DNA of 64,000 nucleotides from Ornithinibacillus gellani (GTDB lineage: Bacteria > Bacillota > Bacilli > Bacillales > Amphibacillaceae), in assembly GCF_003730295.1 (NCBI RefSeq), contig NZ_QTSZ01000041.1, positions 205,317 to 269,316 of the forward strand, written 5' to 3'. The notes beneath the pieces are model-generated. The model made no database searches, had not been told where the DNA came from, and saw only the letters and a list, made by a program, of their open reading frames with translations. Of this stretch, positions 56,161 through 64,000 are shown piece after piece (within the stretch, counting starts at the first letter, position 1; the number at the start of each line of letters is the position of its first letter). A program made the translations under genes and the position numbers.

Positions 56161-57936
56161 ATGTATCCATTATTCAATCCAAACAAAACAGCACTAACGC
56201 CATTTTTATTTTTTACTGGAAAAGGTGGCGTTGGTAAAACATCTACAGCCTGTGCAACAGCAGTTTCTCTTGCAGACCAAGGAAAAAAAGTACTCTTAGT
56301 CAGTACCGATCCTGCTTCAAATTTACAAGATGTTCTCGATGTAGGATTGACGAATGATCCAATTGCAATTCCAAGCGTAAAAAATCTGTTCGCGTGTAAT
56401 ATTGACCCGGAAGCATCAGCAAAAGCATATCGTGAAAAAGTCGTCGGTCCTTATCGGGGGAAGTTGCCAGATGCTGTTCTTTCAACGATGGAAGAACAGT
56501 TATCGGGTGCTTGCACCGTTGAAATTGCTGCATTCGATGAATTTTCCCATCTGTTATCCGATGAAGATGTGTTAAACCAATATGATCACGTATTGTTTGA
56601 TACAGCACCGACTGGGCACACACTAAGGTTGTTACAATTACCAACAGCATGGACTGGATTTTTAGAAGAAAGTACACACGGTGCTTCCTGTTTAGGTCCA
56701 CTGTCAGGTCTTGGAGAGAAAAAAGAGATGTATGCGAAAGCAGTCGAGTCTCTTTCTAATCCAGAAAAAACGACGTTAATTTTGGTTGCACGTCCGGATC
56801 TATCTTCTTTAGTTGAAGCGAATCGGGCCTATTCAGAGCTGAAAGAGATAGGGATTAAAAATCAGGTACTCATTATAAACGGGCTTCTTCAAACGCATCA
56901 TCCTGATGATGACGTGTCAAAAGCATTTTATGTGCGACAACGTAGCGCACTGAAAGAAGTGCCTGAAGCTTTAAAACAGGTTGTGACGTTCTCTCTTCCA
57001 TTCGTTTCATATTCATTAACGGGAGTTGATAACCTCCGGCACTTATTTAGTTCTTACACGATTACTGAATTTGAAGATGATAACCAAGAACAAGAAACAA
57101 TTCACCTTCCAAGCCTAAACAAAGTAATTGATGATTTTTCATCAAAAAATACACGTGTCATTTTTACAATGGGTAAAGGTGGGGTTGGTAAAACGTCGAT
57201 AGCATCTGCAATTGCAGTCGGTCTCTCCGAAAAAGGTCATCGCGTTCATTTGACGACAACAGATCCAGCAGCTCATCTTGCGTATACGTTTGAAGGGAGC
57301 GCTTTGAAAGAGAATCTGACGATTAGCAGCATTAGTCCAGAGATTGAAGTTGAAAAATACCAACAGGAAGTGCTTGCTACAGCAGGAGAAGGGTTGGACG
57401 AAGAAGGCCTTGCGTATTTGAAAGAAGACCTAGAATCACCATGTACAGAAGAAATTGCTTTGTTTAGAGCATTTGCCGATGTAGTGGAGAAATCGGAAAA
57501 TGAAATTGTCGTGATTGATACAGCACCAACAGGGCACACATTGCTGCTGCTAGATTCAACGGAAGCTTATCATACAGAAATGAGCCGTTCGACGGGTGAA
57601 GTACCGGAAAGTGTGAAGAAACTTCTTCCACGTTTACGAAATCCAGAAGAAACTGGCGTGGTTATTGTGACATTGGCTGAAGCAACACCGGTATTAGAAG
57701 CAGCAAGATTGCAGGAAGACCTCGAACGCGCGCAGATTGCTCCTAAGTGGTGGGTCATCAATCAAAGTTTATATGCAACGGATACAACTGATGCTATCTT
57801 AAAAGGGCGTGCAGTCTCTGAAGTAAATTGGATTAAAAAAGTAAAAGATGAACTCGCACAGCAATGTGCTGTGATTCCATGGTTACATGAAGAAAAGATA
57901 GGCTATGATAGTTTGAAAGAATTTATTGATGCGTAA
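56161..57936 (+). CDS. arsA: Arsenite pump-driving ATPase ArsA
   Basis: 591 residues with two homologous halves, each with a deviant Walker A GKGGVGKT (20-27 and 338-345), plus STDPAS/TTDPAA and DTAPTGHTLR/DTAPTGHTLL signature motifs. It couples to ArsB to make an ATP-driven arsenite pump. AGGGGGGG lies upstream of the ATG. The HesB-like gene follows. Confidence 0.96.
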   Translation: MYPLFNPNKTALTPFLFFTGKGGVGKTSTACATAVSLADQGKKVLLVSTDPASNLQDVLDVGLTNDPIAIPSVKNLFACNIDPEASAKAYREKVVGPYRGKLPDAVLSTMEEQLSGACTVEIAAFDEFSHLLSDEDVLNQYDHVLFDTAPTGHTLRLLQLPTAWTGFLEESTHGASCLGPLSGLGEKKEMYAKAVESLSNPEKTTLILVARPDLSSLVEANRAYSELKEIGIKNQVLIINGLLQTHHPDDDVSKAFYVRQRSALKEVPEALKQVVTFSLPFVSYSLTGVDNLRHLFSSYTITEFEDDNQEQETIHLPSLNKVIDDFSSKNTRVIFTMGKGGVGKTSIASAIAVGLSEKGHRVHLTTTDPAAHLAYTFEGSALKENLTISSISPEIEVEKYQQEVLATAGEGLDEEGLAYLKEDLESPCTEEIALFRAFADVVEKSENEIVVIDTAPTGHTLLLLDSTEAYHTEMSRSTGEVPESVKKLLPRLRNPEETGVVIVTLAEATPVLEAARLQEDLERAQIAPKWWVINQSLYATDTTDAILKGRAVSEVNWIKKVKDELAQQCAVIPWLHEEKIGYDSLKEFIDA

Positions 57937-57985
57937 TAAAATGTATAAATGTGAAATTACGGATAAGAAAGGAAGGAAAATAAAA

Positions 57986-58267
57986 ATGAACATTACAAAC
58001 GAAGCTAAAGAATATATTCAGGCCATGTTGGAGGAACAGCAAGCAAAAAGGCTTCGCGTCTACGCAGTTGAAGGAGGATGCTGCGGACCACAAATCGGTT
58101 TATCTCTTGATTTACCTGAAGAGTCGGATACTGTTTCTGTCATCAATGAAATCTCTGTTGCTATTGCTCCACAAGCTAAAGGAATCATAAGTGTTCTAAC
58201 GTTGGACTTTGAATCTAAAGGTGAACAATCCGGCTTAGTCATGATTGGTGCACCAAATAACTGTTAA
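57986..58267 (+). CDS. HesB/IscA-like small protein in the ars operon
   Basis: 93 residues from the ATG at 57986, behind AAGGAAGG. An IscA/HesB-like fold is suggested by MNITNEAKEYIQAMLEEQQA and the Cys pair in VEGGCCGPQIGLSLD; the last residue is also Cys (GAPNNC). The three cysteines match the number of ligands in IscA proteins but in an altered arrangement. It follows arsA by about 50 bp and may be an arsenic-binding or iron-sulfur helper; the role is inferred. Confidence 0.7.
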   Translation: MNITNEAKEYIQAMLEEQQAKRLRVYAVEGGCCGPQIGLSLDLPEESDTVSVINEISVAIAPQAKGIISVLTLDFESKGEQSGLVMIGAPNNC

Positions 58268-58323
58268 ATCACAGAAACAGTAAGTAAGAGAATTCAATCT
58301 AAAAATAAGGAGAATGTATAAAT

Positions 58324-58349
58324 GCCGAACTTTCCTGTTCGGCGTTTGT
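58324..58349 (+). terminator. Terminator of the arsDA operon
   Basis: GCCGAAC (58324-58330) and GTTCGGC (58337-58343) form a perfect stem followed by GTTTGTTG. The T-run is imperfect. Confidence 0.6.
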
Positions 58350-58480
58350 TGTCTTGGCTCCCTTGTTTATCTACAGTTTCAAGTTGATATGTTAGGGCTT
58401 CATGGTTCAGGTTTCTAAATACCTTGAAACGTAAATGAGATACCTAAATCCGCAAACGGGCGCGATTGTTGAATACAAAG

Positions 58481-58523
58481 GTCTAATTCCCTACCAAAAA
58501 CCATATGGGAATTAGACTTTTTT
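58481..58523 (+). terminator. Second terminator downstream of the ars genes
   Basis: GTCTAATTCCC (58481-58491) and GGGAATTAGAC (58507-58517) pair perfectly and run into TTTTTT. Confidence 0.8.
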
Positions 58524-58619
58524 AACCTGCATTATTTTAAAACTTATGGCAATCGCTAGTAAAAAAGATGGCAATCGGTAAATATGGTCACACATTAGAT
58601 AGTGTTTGTTGTCTACTTT

Positions 58620-59267
58620 TTAATTATTTTTCAGTCTGTTCTTAAAAAAGTCAGCTATATTATTTTGATTTTGAGTTTTTTCCTCCCTTAATAACGTAAG
58701 ATAATCTAACGGTTTTGAAAATATATTCTTTAAGGCAGAATCAAAAAAAGCCAAATTATCCTGTGAAGACTTTTTTAGGAAATAATGAAAAACCTGTGAA
58801 ATTAAATCTTGTTGCTGTTTATTCAATTGTTGTAAGTATTCTTGTGACTTCTTTAGCGATAATATACTTTCTTCTTTAATATTAAGCTCTTGTTCGAGTT
58901 GTTCTACTTTACTTTGCTTAGATTTTAATTCATTGAAAAGAGTTATCTTTAGTTCCTTATTTTGGATTTTATTATCTATTAGGATTAATAAATTTTGTAG
59001 CTCGTTATCCTTTTCATGTTTTTCAAGTTTGTGAGATAGGGCTGTGTTTACCTCATCTATTAATTTCCTGCCAGCCCGATCCTTTTTCCTCCAAAATGAT
59101 TCTGACGGCAATTTAGGGATCTCTTGATTCTGATATAGTTCAATGCAATACTTGTGTAAGTCAATATATTGTATCTCTTTCGATACACTATGCTTCAGAA
59201 CGTAACTGTTCACTATTTCTTTAGCTTCAGTTTCGGTTAATATCGGTTTTCGACCTTTTTTAGTCAT
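58620..59267 (-). CDS. TnpC-like coiled-coil accessory protein
   Basis: 215 residues from the ATG at 59267; a TTG eight codons earlier lies on the ribosome site (AAAGGAG). Residues about 90-165 are a coiled coil (LKSKQSKVEQLEQELNIKEE). Near the N-terminus is KKGRKPILTETEAKEIVNSY, common in TnpC-type proteins. In Tn554, TnpC is a helper that biases insertion. It starts 5 bp after the stop of the recombinase gene ahead and is the last of the trio. Confidence 0.75.
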   Translation of the reverse strand: MTKKGRKPILTETEAKEIVNSYVLKHSVSKEIQYIDLHKYCIELYQNQEIPKLPSESFWRKKDRAGRKLIDEVNTALSHKLEKHEKDNELQNLLILIDNKIQNKELKITLFNELKSKQSKVEQLEQELNIKEESILSLKKSQEYLQQLNKQQQDLISQVFHYFLKKSSQDNLAFFDSALKNIFSKPLDYLTLLREEKTQNQNNIADFFKNRLKNN

Positions 59268-59271
59268 ATTA

Positions 59272-60921
59272 TTAATAGATACTCCTTTCAATTTGGATTA
59301 GTTTTGATAAATTTTGGAGTTCTGACTTAATATTTAGGAATGTTTGCTCTAGGTCTTTCTCGTTTTCAAGGTGTTCAGGTGTCATGATATTTAAAGCTGT
59401 ATTTGTATGAATTTTATAAATGAAATTCATGAGTTCCATCAGATTGTCTCGATTTTTATTAACCTTTTTGATTATCTGGTCACGTTTCACTTTTAAATCA
59501 TTTAAATCAATTCGCCAGTGGCTACAGAGCATGCATTCTTTAGCTTCACAACGTATAAGAGAGTCGCTACAATAGCCGATCTCTAATTCGCCTCTAAAAC
59601 TTGATGTAGGGGATTCAAAAGCCTTTAGTTTAACGTTTTCTGGAATATATCTAATATTATTGTTATCGAAATTAGATATGTTTTTATAGTTTTTAATTAA
59701 CTTAAATACCTCGTTGTCAATCCAGTATTCTTTGTGAAAGCTGTAATGATACTGTGCTGCTATTGTTCTATGCCCACCTAAACGTGCTATTTCGATAGGT
59801 GAAATACCTTGCATCATCAGTGAAACAAAGGCTATGTGGCGAGTATCATTTGGACTTAACCTTTGATTGAAAGGTACGTTAATTTGGTAATATTCGTTAA
59901 TAACTTCTTTGTAAAAACGTTTAAGTAATTTTTCTAAATTATTTTTATTGAATGAATCAAGGTCTCGTTTTTGTAATTCTCTACGTCCGGAGTTGTCGGC
60001 GTAAATTAAAGACCTATAAGAGATAAGTGTTTCACTTTCCCCATATTCTTCTGTAAGCTCAATATAATTAATTAATAAGTGGTACATACTTTCATTTATT
60101 TCAATTTTATTATAATAATTAACACTATCATTTAAAGGTTTCTTTATTCTAGTTATTGTTACAAAAAATTTATTGTTTTCTTTCGAAGTACTATCCCTTT
60201 TTATTAAACAAAATTCAGTAGATCTAATCGGAATTATTGAAGTTAAATTCCACCAAATTAAGATTGGATAGAAAAGAATTGTCTTTTTTATAGTTTCTTC
60301 ATCATCAAACAATTCATCTTTTTGAACGTCAGTAAAGTATTTCTCTAAATAATATGAGAATAATAGGGTATATCTTGATGAAGGCAATTGGATGGGATTT
60401 TTAACAAATTTAATTTTGTTCCGTACATCGTATAATTTAGCAAGATATTTACTCGAATTGGAAATTTCACTAAAGTCAAAAAAACTAAACACAGTAGACA
60501 GCACGTACGTCTTTTCATTATTGGTGATATGATCTTCATGAAGCCATTCTACAAAATGATTTATACGATCTAAAGAGAAAAACTTTGTAATATTGACTGC
60601 CATACAAAAATGGTGGAAATAGTGGATACACGTAGATGGTCGGTATTTCTCAAGTAATGAACCAATCCAACATTTTATTAGTAATTGATCGTCTTTGTTT
60701 AAATTTTTGTCAATTTTTCCAAAATCTAGTTTTATAGACCTTCCTAGACTATACTCATGTGAAAATAACCAAATGTCATCGTAAAGTGAATTCGATAAAA
60801 ATACCCCTTTTGATTTAAGTTCAGATATTAAATTGGTTGTGTAAGAAACTTCATACTCGGATAGATAGGGATTATCAAATGAAACATTAGCCTTTGCAGT
60901 GGTATTATCACCCATAATCAC
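59272..60921 (-). CDS. Tyrosine recombinase (TnpB-like)
   Basis: 549 residues. Catalytic parts visible: first Arg in IPIRSTEFCLIK, DTRHIAFVSLMMQGISPIEI (second Arg with the following His), RLGGHRTIAAQYHYS (His and nucleophile Tyr). A Cys cluster near residues 445-470 (CDSLIRCEAKECMLCSHW) is zinc-ribbon-like. Starts GTG (60921) or ATG (60915); the GTG overlaps the TGA of the preceding gene. It is the middle gene of the trio, as TnpB is in Tn554. Confidence 0.82.
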   Translation of the reverse strand: MIMGDNTTAKANVSFDNPYLSEYEVSYTTNLISELKSKGVFLSNSLYDDIWLFSHEYSLGRSIKLDFGKIDKNLNKDDQLLIKCWIGSLLEKYRPSTCIHYFHHFCMAVNITKFFSLDRINHFVEWLHEDHITNNEKTYVLSTVFSFFDFSEISNSSKYLAKLYDVRNKIKFVKNPIQLPSSRYTLLFSYYLEKYFTDVQKDELFDDEETIKKTILFYPILIWWNLTSIIPIRSTEFCLIKRDSTSKENNKFFVTITRIKKPLNDSVNYYNKIEINESMYHLLINYIELTEEYGESETLISYRSLIYADNSGRRELQKRDLDSFNKNNLEKLLKRFYKEVINEYYQINVPFNQRLSPNDTRHIAFVSLMMQGISPIEIARLGGHRTIAAQYHYSFHKEYWIDNEVFKLIKNYKNISNFDNNNIRYIPENVKLKAFESPTSSFRGELEIGYCSDSLIRCEAKECMLCSHWRIDLNDLKVKRDQIIKKVNKNRDNLMELMNFIYKIHTNTALNIMTPEHLENEKDLEQTFLNIKSELQNLSKLIQIERSIY

Positions 60922-63908
60922 TCAACTCCTTTGGGGGAATAAGTCGCGTATTCATGTATAGGTTTTTCCGAATCAATATCATTTAATTGATCTAGTAACC
61001 TTATATATTCTTGTTTGCTTCCCTCAAAAAATCCTAATACCACATCTTCGCCAAACTTATTTACCGCATCGTTTAAAATATCTAGTTCCATAAACAATAG
61101 ATTTACTTGTTTTATCTTTTCAACTTCAAAATTAGTATTATTGAAGTCATATTTAAACTGACCTAGTGTGTTTGTAACACTAGAGACTATGTTGGCAGTG
61201 GCATAAAAATTAGGTACAGAATAAACGCAGTTCTTACAGTCTAAACCAGTATTAAGACAACCCTTTTCTGAAACAATACATTGAAAGTCCTCGTCTTTAC
61301 CCGGTAAAAAGTTCTTTTGTAGCTTGTTTAAGGTTTCAAATGCTTCTTCTGAACCTTTACTTATAAATAATTCTATTATAGATTCTTTTTGTTTGGTTAC
61401 ACTATTTAAAAAACCTGCGGTGGCTTCAATATTATAAATATCCTTAAATACTGACTTTAACTTTAGAATATTGTTTGTTTCCTTTGTCAGATCGCTTGTA
61501 CCTCCATAAACTATTTCACTAAGTATTTTTGGTATGTAACCAAATATTCCACGATTAAATAAATTTATGGAAAGTTCATTAATATCTTCATCTGGGATTT
61601 TAATATACATATTGGTTGATTCCTCGCTTTTATGCGAACGAAGTCGCTGAGCAATCTTAAGGGCAGCACCACTATGTTTTTCCTTTTTTAGTAGTGTATA
61701 CATGATAGTAAGCAATGTTCTATTCATCTTTCTGTTTTTAAATTTGAATTCTTTAGGAAAACTCTTAAAAAAATTATTGCTGTGTGTGTCGAGAAAATTA
61801 TTTTTTTTATTATTGAAATTAATAATATTATCTAAAGTAGGAAAGTAATGTTGATTTATCAAATGACAAATTACATAGGCGTTCGCAACAGCGACTTTTA
61901 TGTTATCAGATATAAAAAAGTTATTGATAGCCTTAGTTTTAGAAACGGTGTATTCCTTTGTTAAAAGCAAATTAACGATTTTATCTACCTCATCGTTGGC
62001 AAGATTTCTATTTCTAAACTCTTTTAATGACTTTATATTTAGAAAAGAAATATCAATCATTCTTAGGTTACATATATCTCTATGTCTCCAAGCATTGCTT
62101 AGGTGTAATAATATATAAAGCCATGAATAGGCATATTCATTACAAAGCTTTGATGTAGCAGGGGAGATTCTAAGTAAACCGTCATTTATTGCAGGCTCCC
62201 TATGACTAAGGTTATTTACATATGAGTAAACTTCCTTAAAAGTAGGGTAGTCGTATATATCCATGTCTTGATTTACAGAACTTTTGGATGTGAATGTTTT
62301 TTTTATTTTTTGTATCCTAAATGAACTTTTGATGTTATCTTGAATTAATCCATAATAAAGCTTATTAATAAAAGGTATTAAAATATTTCGATGGCTAATT
62401 GGAGTGTTCGAATTTAGTAAGCCAAGATTTATTTCATTGCTCGATTTTAGATGTAATTCCGAATCCAAAATAAAGTCCGATAGTAAACTAGTGCATTTTA
62501 CTAAGGTATTTACAAAATAAGGCACAGTTTCTTTTGTTTTATTGTTATATAGAATAGAATCGGTGCAGTAATCGAACCAATATTGTTGTGTAATAGGTGA
62601 TTGTTCGTGAAATTTAATGCCATTTATTTTTAGTAGTTCGTAAAAAGCTGAAAGTGGATCAATATATGATACATAATCTAATAGTTCTTGATGTTCTTTC
62701 TGTTGTAATAAATTTTCGTACTCCGATTTGGGAAAAAGCAAGAATGTTGGAGAGCTATTATTGAAAGCGTATCTTTCGATACCCTTTGGTTTTTTTCTGT
62801 TTTTAAAGTATCTAAAGTAATGCTCTCCAAGTGCCTCAGAAACTAAAGACGAAGGAACATACTTCTCTGTAATATCCTGTTTGAGTTTTAATAGATCATT
62901 TATTTCTGCTTTGTAGTAATGGGTTGTGGTGTGAAAGTTATAAAATGACAGTTTAGTTTCTTTTCTAATAGTGGAAAGTTCACTATTTGATATTTTCAAA
63001 AGTTGTAAGGTTTGTTTTAGAGAATAGAATTTCTCCTTTTCCCCAAGATACAGCCATGTATCATCTTTGTTAAACATTTCAACAATTTCTTTTCGTTCAT
63101 AGAACTTTAATCTAACGTGCAAATCAATCTGTTCAATGTTGTGATAATTGATCAAGAAGTTTAATTGATGGTAAGTAATATTGTATTGATTAACCACTTC
63201 TTTATTGGATATATAATTAGTTAAGAATTTATTGATATGCTCTTTTTTGAAAAAAATATTGTTTCCTAAAAGTTGCTGACCCGTTTTAAAATATCTAATA
63301 TCCAACTTTTCACACACCCCAAATAAATTAGGGACAAAGTAGGCTTTTAAAATGGAAATTGAAGTTTTATTCATACCAAATAATTTTCTAATCTCTGTAA
63401 AAGTATAGTAGTGCTTTGATAAATTTAAATGTTTCCTGTAGAACGATGAAAGAGAATGATACTCTACATATAAAATTTTATCGCGATTCCTAAAGTGTTT
63501 AATTGAATTTTCGAGACAGAGTTTATACAAGGTTTCATTTTTCTTAACCAATTTCGAAAAAATACGACTATTGATTATTGTTGTTCCTTTGATCCATTTA
63601 GCTTTATGTTCTTTAGGAGAAAACTTTTTTGATAATATTTTTACTTTGGTTAAATCGGATTCAGCGATGTATTCTGTGTTCTTTGAGATTCTGATTAAAT
63701 TTACATTCTCGGTATGTACAATGGTTTCGTAGATATAAATATTGATGTTTAATTTATGCAAAAGTTCGTCTCTGTGATATGCATTATCAATGAATCTTTC
63801 CACGTCAGATTTATTGAAATATAGTGAATTCATGTAGCTAACAGTATTTATTTTATATACCTGATTACACTTGTGTGTTTTGCAAGCAATAAGTTGAGAA
63901 TAATGCAA
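60918..63908 (-). CDS. Large tyrosine-recombinase-like protein (TnpA-position)
   Basis: 996 residues, far longer than Tn554 TnpA (about 360). The N-terminal 550 residues are unrecognised and contain a Cys/His start (ACKTHKCNQ). The C-terminal part looks like a tyrosine recombinase: NAWRHRDICNLR (first Arg), MNRTLLTIMYTLL, and RLRSHKSEESTNMYIK (His and likely Tyr), followed by a zinc-ribbon-like CIVSEKGCLNTGLDCKNC. The TTG start lacks a good ribosome site, and the frame stays open upstream to 63977, so the true start is unclear. It overlaps the next gene's start by 4 bp. Confidence 0.7.
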   Translation of the reverse strand: MHYSQLIACKTHKCNQVYKINTVSYMNSLYFNKSDVERFIDNAYHRDELLHKLNINIYIYETIVHTENVNLIRISKNTEYIAESDLTKVKILSKKFSPKEHKAKWIKGTTIINSRIFSKLVKKNETLYKLCLENSIKHFRNRDKILYVEYHSLSSFYRKHLNLSKHYYTFTEIRKLFGMNKTSISILKAYFVPNLFGVCEKLDIRYFKTGQQLLGNNIFFKKEHINKFLTNYISNKEVVNQYNITYHQLNFLINYHNIEQIDLHVRLKFYERKEIVEMFNKDDTWLYLGEKEKFYSLKQTLQLLKISNSELSTIRKETKLSFYNFHTTTHYYKAEINDLLKLKQDITEKYVPSSLVSEALGEHYFRYFKNRKKPKGIERYAFNNSSPTFLLFPKSEYENLLQQKEHQELLDYVSYIDPLSAFYELLKINGIKFHEQSPITQQYWFDYCTDSILYNNKTKETVPYFVNTLVKCTSLLSDFILDSELHLKSSNEINLGLLNSNTPISHRNILIPFINKLYYGLIQDNIKSSFRIQKIKKTFTSKSSVNQDMDIYDYPTFKEVYSYVNNLSHREPAINDGLLRISPATSKLCNEYAYSWLYILLHLSNAWRHRDICNLRMIDISFLNIKSLKEFRNRNLANDEVDKIVNLLLTKEYTVSKTKAINNFFISDNIKVAVANAYVICHLINQHYFPTLDNIINFNNKKNNFLDTHSNNFFKSFPKEFKFKNRKMNRTLLTIMYTLLKKEKHSGAALKIAQRLRSHKSEESTNMYIKIPDEDINELSINLFNRGIFGYIPKILSEIVYGGTSDLTKETNNILKLKSVFKDIYNIEATAGFLNSVTKQKESIIELFISKGSEEAFETLNKLQKNFLPGKDEDFQCIVSEKGCLNTGLDCKNCVYSVPNFYATANIVSSVTNTLGQFKYDFNNTNFEVEKIKQVNLLFMELDILNDAVNKFGEDVVLGFFEGSKQEYIRLLDQLNDIDSEKPIHEYATYSPKGVE

Positions 63909-64000
63909 TGAAAAGTCGAGAACTTTGCCAAGCCCTTTTCTTATTCTGTTTGATGATTCGATAGTGCGTGTCTCACCCTATAACTGTCGCCAGTAAAACT
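63909..64000. other. Right edge, possible transposon end
   Basis: 92 bp before the window end. The minus strand continues the recombinase frame to a stop at 63978-63980 without a clear start. A GGCGACAGTTATAGGG sequence (63976-63991, minus strand) faces inwards and resembles GGCGAAATTATAA at the radC break. Confidence 0.3.

Larger units (their letters stand above)
58268..58619. other. Gap with two terminators, no gene seen
   Basis: 352 bp between the convergent ars operon and the recombinase operon. It contains the terminators at 58324 and 58481 and two direct ATGGCAATCG copies (about 58544-58577). No ORF with a ribosome site was found. Confidence 0.4.

Noticed and set aside
60918..63908. 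A third independent integrase, making this a 'recombinase in trio' element
   Set aside because: Only two of the three proteins show tyrosine-recombinase motifs; the third is a coiled-coil helper, as in Tn554.

Overview
The window looks like low-GC Firmicute chromosome, most likely a Bacillaceae of the Oceanobacillus/Virgibacillus kind. The pointers are strong AGGAGG ribosome binding sites, frequent TTG/GTG starts, a split two-gene glycine dehydrogenase, sugar ABC importers with no ATPase gene of their own, and thioredoxin-type ArsC. The genus is inferred from gene content and style, not measured. No rRNA or tRNA gene was recognised.

Region 1 (1-12.2 kb) is a glycan-harvesting locus. It has a lipoprotein sugar-binding protein, a ROK regulator, a GH85 endo-beta-N-acetylglucosaminidase, a GH84 beta-N-acetylglucosaminidase and a GH20 beta-hexosaminidase. 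The three secreted hydrolases share a C-terminal helical domain of about 85 residues. The GH85 should free N-glycans and the exo-enzymes trim N-acetylhexosamines outside the cell. Region 2 (12.28-14.47 kb) lies between convergent genes and is built of tandem 21-bp units in four cassettes, three of which end in the same perfect hairpin. Region 3 (14.5-26.8 kb) is a leftward run: SDR, GcvPA-like, GcvPB-like, sugar-binding protein, two permeases, EamA exporter, LacZ and a LacI-type regulator, with a good promoter ahead of the SDR. Region 4 (27.2-28.5 kb) holds an AraC-type regulator broken by an in-frame TAA, and a VOC protein.

Region 5 (28.7-44.9 kb, all leftward) is a defence island. An MmeI-like methyltransferase, a DExH helicase and a GIY-YIG protein form one overlapping operon behind a truncated DUF499-like ATPase fragment, and end at a strong terminator. 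A second operon encodes a GmrSD-like (DUF262/DUF1524) protein, a Ser/Thr kinase, a helical protein of unknown function and a caspase-like protease. A SIR2-domain protein of 1221 residues follows. The GmrSD-kinase-helical-caspase operon is the best candidate for an undescribed system.

Region 6 (45.2-47.5 kb) carries small mobile-element-style genes and a radC-like gene cut at its catalytic motif. Region 7 (about 47.4-64 kb) is a heavy-metal island: a decayed ACR3 arsenite exporter, arsR1 with a Cys-rich flavoprotein flanked by two small paralogues, merR-merA, arsR2-arsB-arsC and arsD-arsA-HesB-like. It ends in three leftward recombinase genes laid out like tnpA-tnpB-tnpC of Tn554. Tn554 relatives insert in radC, so the interrupted radC may be the left junction of a Tn554-like metal-resistance transposon sitting inside an older mobile element.
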